64,000 nt of DNA from Halobaculum litoreum (lineage in GTDB: Archaea; Halobacteriota; Halobacteria; Halobacteriales; Haloferacaceae), in the NCBI RefSeq assembly GCF_030127125.1, contig NZ_CP126157.1, positions 62,001 through 126,000 of the forward strand, read 5' to 3'. The notes beneath the pieces were generated by a model. The model worked only from the letters and a program-made list of their open reading frames with translations. It was not told the DNA's origin and searched no databases. Below are positions 61,628 through 64,000 of this stretch, in pieces (position 1 is the stretch's first letter; each line of letters opens with the position of its first letter). The position numbers were made by a program, and so were the translations under genes.

Positions 61628-64000
61628 TCACTTCGACAGGAGGTCCTGTAGACGTTGATCCAGCATAGCGAGTAGTCGATCCACAGCGTCGTCCGTTCCA
61701 GCGACCCGCGCGATACGACACTCTCCGTCGGTGAACACCAGCCGAACGACGACGTCCCGAGTCGGATCAGCGGTCTGTAGCCCCGCAGCGTACGCGACCA
61801 TCTGCGGCCGGTGATGCTCCATTCGCGCCTCGACGGCCGCGTCGACGTCTCCGGTGTCGATCCGGTCGGTCTTGTAGTCGAACACGTGGTACGTGTCGTC
61901 TGTAACGGCGACGTGGTCGATCTCCCCGCCGAGGTCGACACGGTCGACGCCGACGGGCCCGCCGTCGACCTCGACATCGAGTCGGAACTCGTCGTAGCGA
62001 GCGCGGACCTCCCCGTCGACCGACTCAAGCGCATCATCGATACGCGCCCGCGCCCGGTCGGCGGTCCGCGCCGCGGTATCGATCGCGTCGTCGACGCCGT
62101 TTCCCTCGATAGATACCGTCTCGTCGTGTTCCGCGAGGACCTCGCGTCCGAACTCGTGTAGACGATTGTCCGGGGGCCGTACCTCACACAGCCGGTGGAG
62201 GAGTTCGCCGTAGGCAGTCGGCGGGAGTCCACCCGGGGTGGAGGTCGCTGCCGACTCGCTGTCGCCGCCCGTCCGTTGGTCGCTAGCGTCCGTGTCGACC
62301 GCGACGATCCGGTTGCCGTGTCGCTCCAGCACCTTCTCCCCCTGTTCGAGCGCCGTGCACGTGCTCGGTGACAATTCCAACACCGTCGGGCCATCAACGG
62401 TGACACCGTCGACGAACTCGTCGAGTCCCAACTCGACGGTCGTCTCTGAGGGCTCGTACGACACCGTGGCGGGCGGGAGTCGAACCGCGATCCGTCCGGC
62501 CTCGGCCGCGCCGGCGCGCTCGTACGGGAGCACGCGCTCGTACATGCCATCGGTGCGAAGGCCATCGACGACTGTCGCGGCGTCGTCGTCTCCGGGACAG
62601 CCGACACCGTCGAACACCACCGCCTGCACCCAGTCGCGCCACGTCGTCGCGTTCTCGGGGTCGGGGGCTTCGAGCCCGGCGGGGTACTCGTCGCTGCCGC
62701 CCGTGTGCTGTCCCGAGAGGATCAGGTGGTCCCGCGCCCTCGTGGCCGCGACGTACAACAAGCGCTTCTGTTCGGCGCGTTCCTCGGCGCGCCGGCGTTC
62801 GCGTGCCACCTCGCGGGCGACCGTGCTCGTGTCGGTGTACGGGTCGGCCGGGTCGGGGCCGGCGATCCCGAACAGCGGCACGCGGCCGCCGTCCCCGTCG
62901 CCGACGCGTTCGAACTCGACGGAGCCGGCGAGCCGTGGCCCGCTCGCCGCCTGGAAGTCCCGACCGAGCTTGGGGACGACGACGACCTCGTACTCCATCC
63001 CCTTCGACTCGTGGATGGTGAGGAGGTTGACGCCGCCGCCACCGCCGTCGCCGTGGTCGAACTGGACGACGTTCGCCTCCGCGTCGCGGGCGTCGCTGTC
63101 GGCTCGGCGCTCGATCCGGTCGAGCACCTCCGCGAGGCTGTGGACGCCGTCCTCGCTGAACGCTCGCAGCCGCGACCGGAACTCGTCGACGTTGGCGACC
63201 GCCTTCTCGCCGCGTTCGTCCGTTCCGACCGTCGCGAGAAAGCCCGTCTCGTCCAGTACACGGGTGAGGAGGGCGCTCCACGTCGCGACGCGATCGTACT
63301 CCTCGGACTCGCTCGCGCCGGCGTACCCACGGAACCGCCGGAGGTCTGCGGCGATGGCCACCCATTCCTCGTGGTCGGCTGCCTGCAACGCGCTCCACAG
63401 CGACCCGTCGGAATCACGGGTGGCTGCAAGCCGTGCGAGCGCGTCGTCGGTCCGCCCGAACATCGGCGACCGGAGCAGCCCGTACAGCGCGCGGTCGTTC
63501 GTCGGGTCGACCAGCACTCTGAGGAGGTTCACGAGCGTCGTGACCTCCGGCGAGTCGAACAACCCGGCACCCTTGATCACCGTGTAGGGTACGTCGAGGT
63601 CGCGCAGTTCTCGTTCGTACTGGTCGAGCCCGCCGCGCGAACTCAACAGGATCGCCACGTCGTCCGGTTCGAGGGTGCGGATCCGCTCGACAGGGACGTC
63701 CTCGTCGCCGTGCGCGAGACGCTCGTACTCCGGGTGGTCGTCGTCGACGGCTTCGAACACCGCGGTCCCGTCGCTCAACAGCGTCGCAACGCGGGTCGCG
63801 ACCGCCTTCGCCTCCAAGGCGTTCCCGTCTTCACGCCGCTCCTCGCGGAGGTGGTGGCCGTCACCCAGTAGGTCGGCCTGCTGGGCAGCGTCGACGGGGA
63901 CCGGCATGTACTCGACCGTCGGATCGACGCGGTCGCCGTCGCCGGTCGTCGACCGCCGGGCACTCGCGAGCGGCTCGCTCGCCGCCTCGAAGGCCGCCAC
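61628..64000 (-). CDS. addA: AddA-like helicase-nuclease (copy 2, partial)
   Basis: The gene runs off the right edge; about 790 C-terminal residues are present, corresponding to residues from about 565 on of copy 1. They include LLTIHESKGMEYEV, motif VI VAATRARDHLI and the nuclease site GGEIDHVAV ... FDYKTD. It has the same orientation as copy 1 (41311-45372), shares a run of 47 identical residues, and is slightly more GC-rich. It ends 28 bp from the truncated DUF7568-like gene on the other strand. Being outside the plasmid-type cluster, it may be the resident chromosomal addA. Confidence 0.88.
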   Translation of the reverse strand: MAAFEAASEPLASARRSTTGDGDRVDPTVEYMPVPVDAAQQADLLGDGHHLREERREDGNALEAKAVATRVATLLSDGTAVFEAVDDDHPEYERLAHGDEDVPVERIRTLEPDDVAILLSSRGGLDQYERELRDLDVPYTVIKGAGLFDSPEVTTLVNLLRVLVDPTNDRALYGLLRSPMFGRTDDALARLAATRDSDGSLWSALQAADHEEWVAIAADLRRFRGYAGASESEEYDRVATWSALLTRVLDETGFLATVGTDERGEKAVANVDEFRSRLRAFSEDGVHSLAEVLDRIERRADSDARDAEANVVQFDHGDGGGGGVNLLTIHESKGMEYEVVVVPKLGRDFQAASGPRLAGSVEFERVGDGDGGRVPLFGIAGPDPADPYTDTSTVAREVARERRRAEERAEQKRLLYVAATRARDHLILSGQHTGGSDEYPAGLEAPDPENATTWRDWVQAVVFDGVGCPGDDDAATVVDGLRTDGMYERVLPYERAGAAEAGRIAVRLPPATVSYEPSETTVELGLDEFVDGVTVDGPTVLELSPSTCTALEQGEKVLERHGNRIVAVDTDASDQRTGGDSESAATSTPGGLPPTAYGELLHRLCEVRPPDNRLHEFGREVLAEHDETVSIEGNGVDDAIDTAARTADRARARIDDALESVDGEVRARYDEFRLDVEVDGGPVGVDRVDLGGEIDHVAVTDDTYHVFDYKTDRIDTGDVDAAVEARMEHHRPQMVAYAAGLQTADPTRDVVVRLVFTDGECRIARVAGTDDAVDRLLAMLDQRLQDLLSK

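Overview
The window looks like a haloarchaeal chromosome or megaplasmid segment (class Halobacteria). The proteins are rich in Asp and Glu, GC is high, several genes have a TATA-like box about 26-30 bp before the start codon as in leaderless haloarchaeal transcription, twin-arginine and lipobox export signals are common, and one gene carries archaeal TFB cyclin repeats. I cannot name the species.

Region 1 (1 to about 11.3 kb) looks like ordinary GC-rich core DNA. It holds a transglutaminase-like membrane protein (partial), a beta-propeller lipoprotein, a CPBP membrane protease, a small membrane protein, an amino-acid permease fused to UspA domains with a separate UspA gene, an Lrp/RCK regulator and a PD-(D/E)XK-like protein.

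Region 2 (about 11.5 to 25.7 kb) is AT-richer accessory DNA. It contains lipoproteins, a MITE-like inverted repeat, decayed plasmid-type small genes, a Tat-exported protein overlapping an HExxH metalloprotease gene, an IS4-type transposase, a 1627-residue GHKL ATPase with a C-terminal DUF3883-like domain, and a ribbon-helix-helix gene next to a possible ADP-ribosyltransferase-like gene, with a promoter region carrying repeated palindromes.

Region 3 (25.8 to 53.8 kb) is a dense defence-type island. One block on the minus strand encodes a DUF2130-like protein with a D...ExK motif, a Upf1-type helicase, a double AAA+ ATPase, a vWA protein and a metallo-beta-lactamase-fold protein. Next come an ATPase with C-terminal helix-hairpin-helix repeats and a PH-like protein with four repeats resembling ribosome modulation factor. 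The most striking unit follows: a PLD-nuclease/ATPase, a long Argonaute with an N-terminal OB-fold and a complete D-E-D-D tetrad, and an AddB-AddA-like helicase-nuclease pair, all on one strand. I read this as a candidate Argonaute interference module with its own DNA-end processing machine.

Region 4 (53.9 to 61.6 kb) holds toxin-antitoxin-like pairs and decaying plasmid genes: MNT/HEPN, a broken antitoxin-like gene followed by a PIN-TFB chimera, an HTH/TumE-like pair, three related HTH genes (one frameshifted), and a run of small plasmid-type genes with frameshifts. At the right edge is a second, partial and very similar addA in the same orientation. It may be the resident copy, with the island placed beside it.

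No tRNA, rRNA or CRISPR array was recognised.
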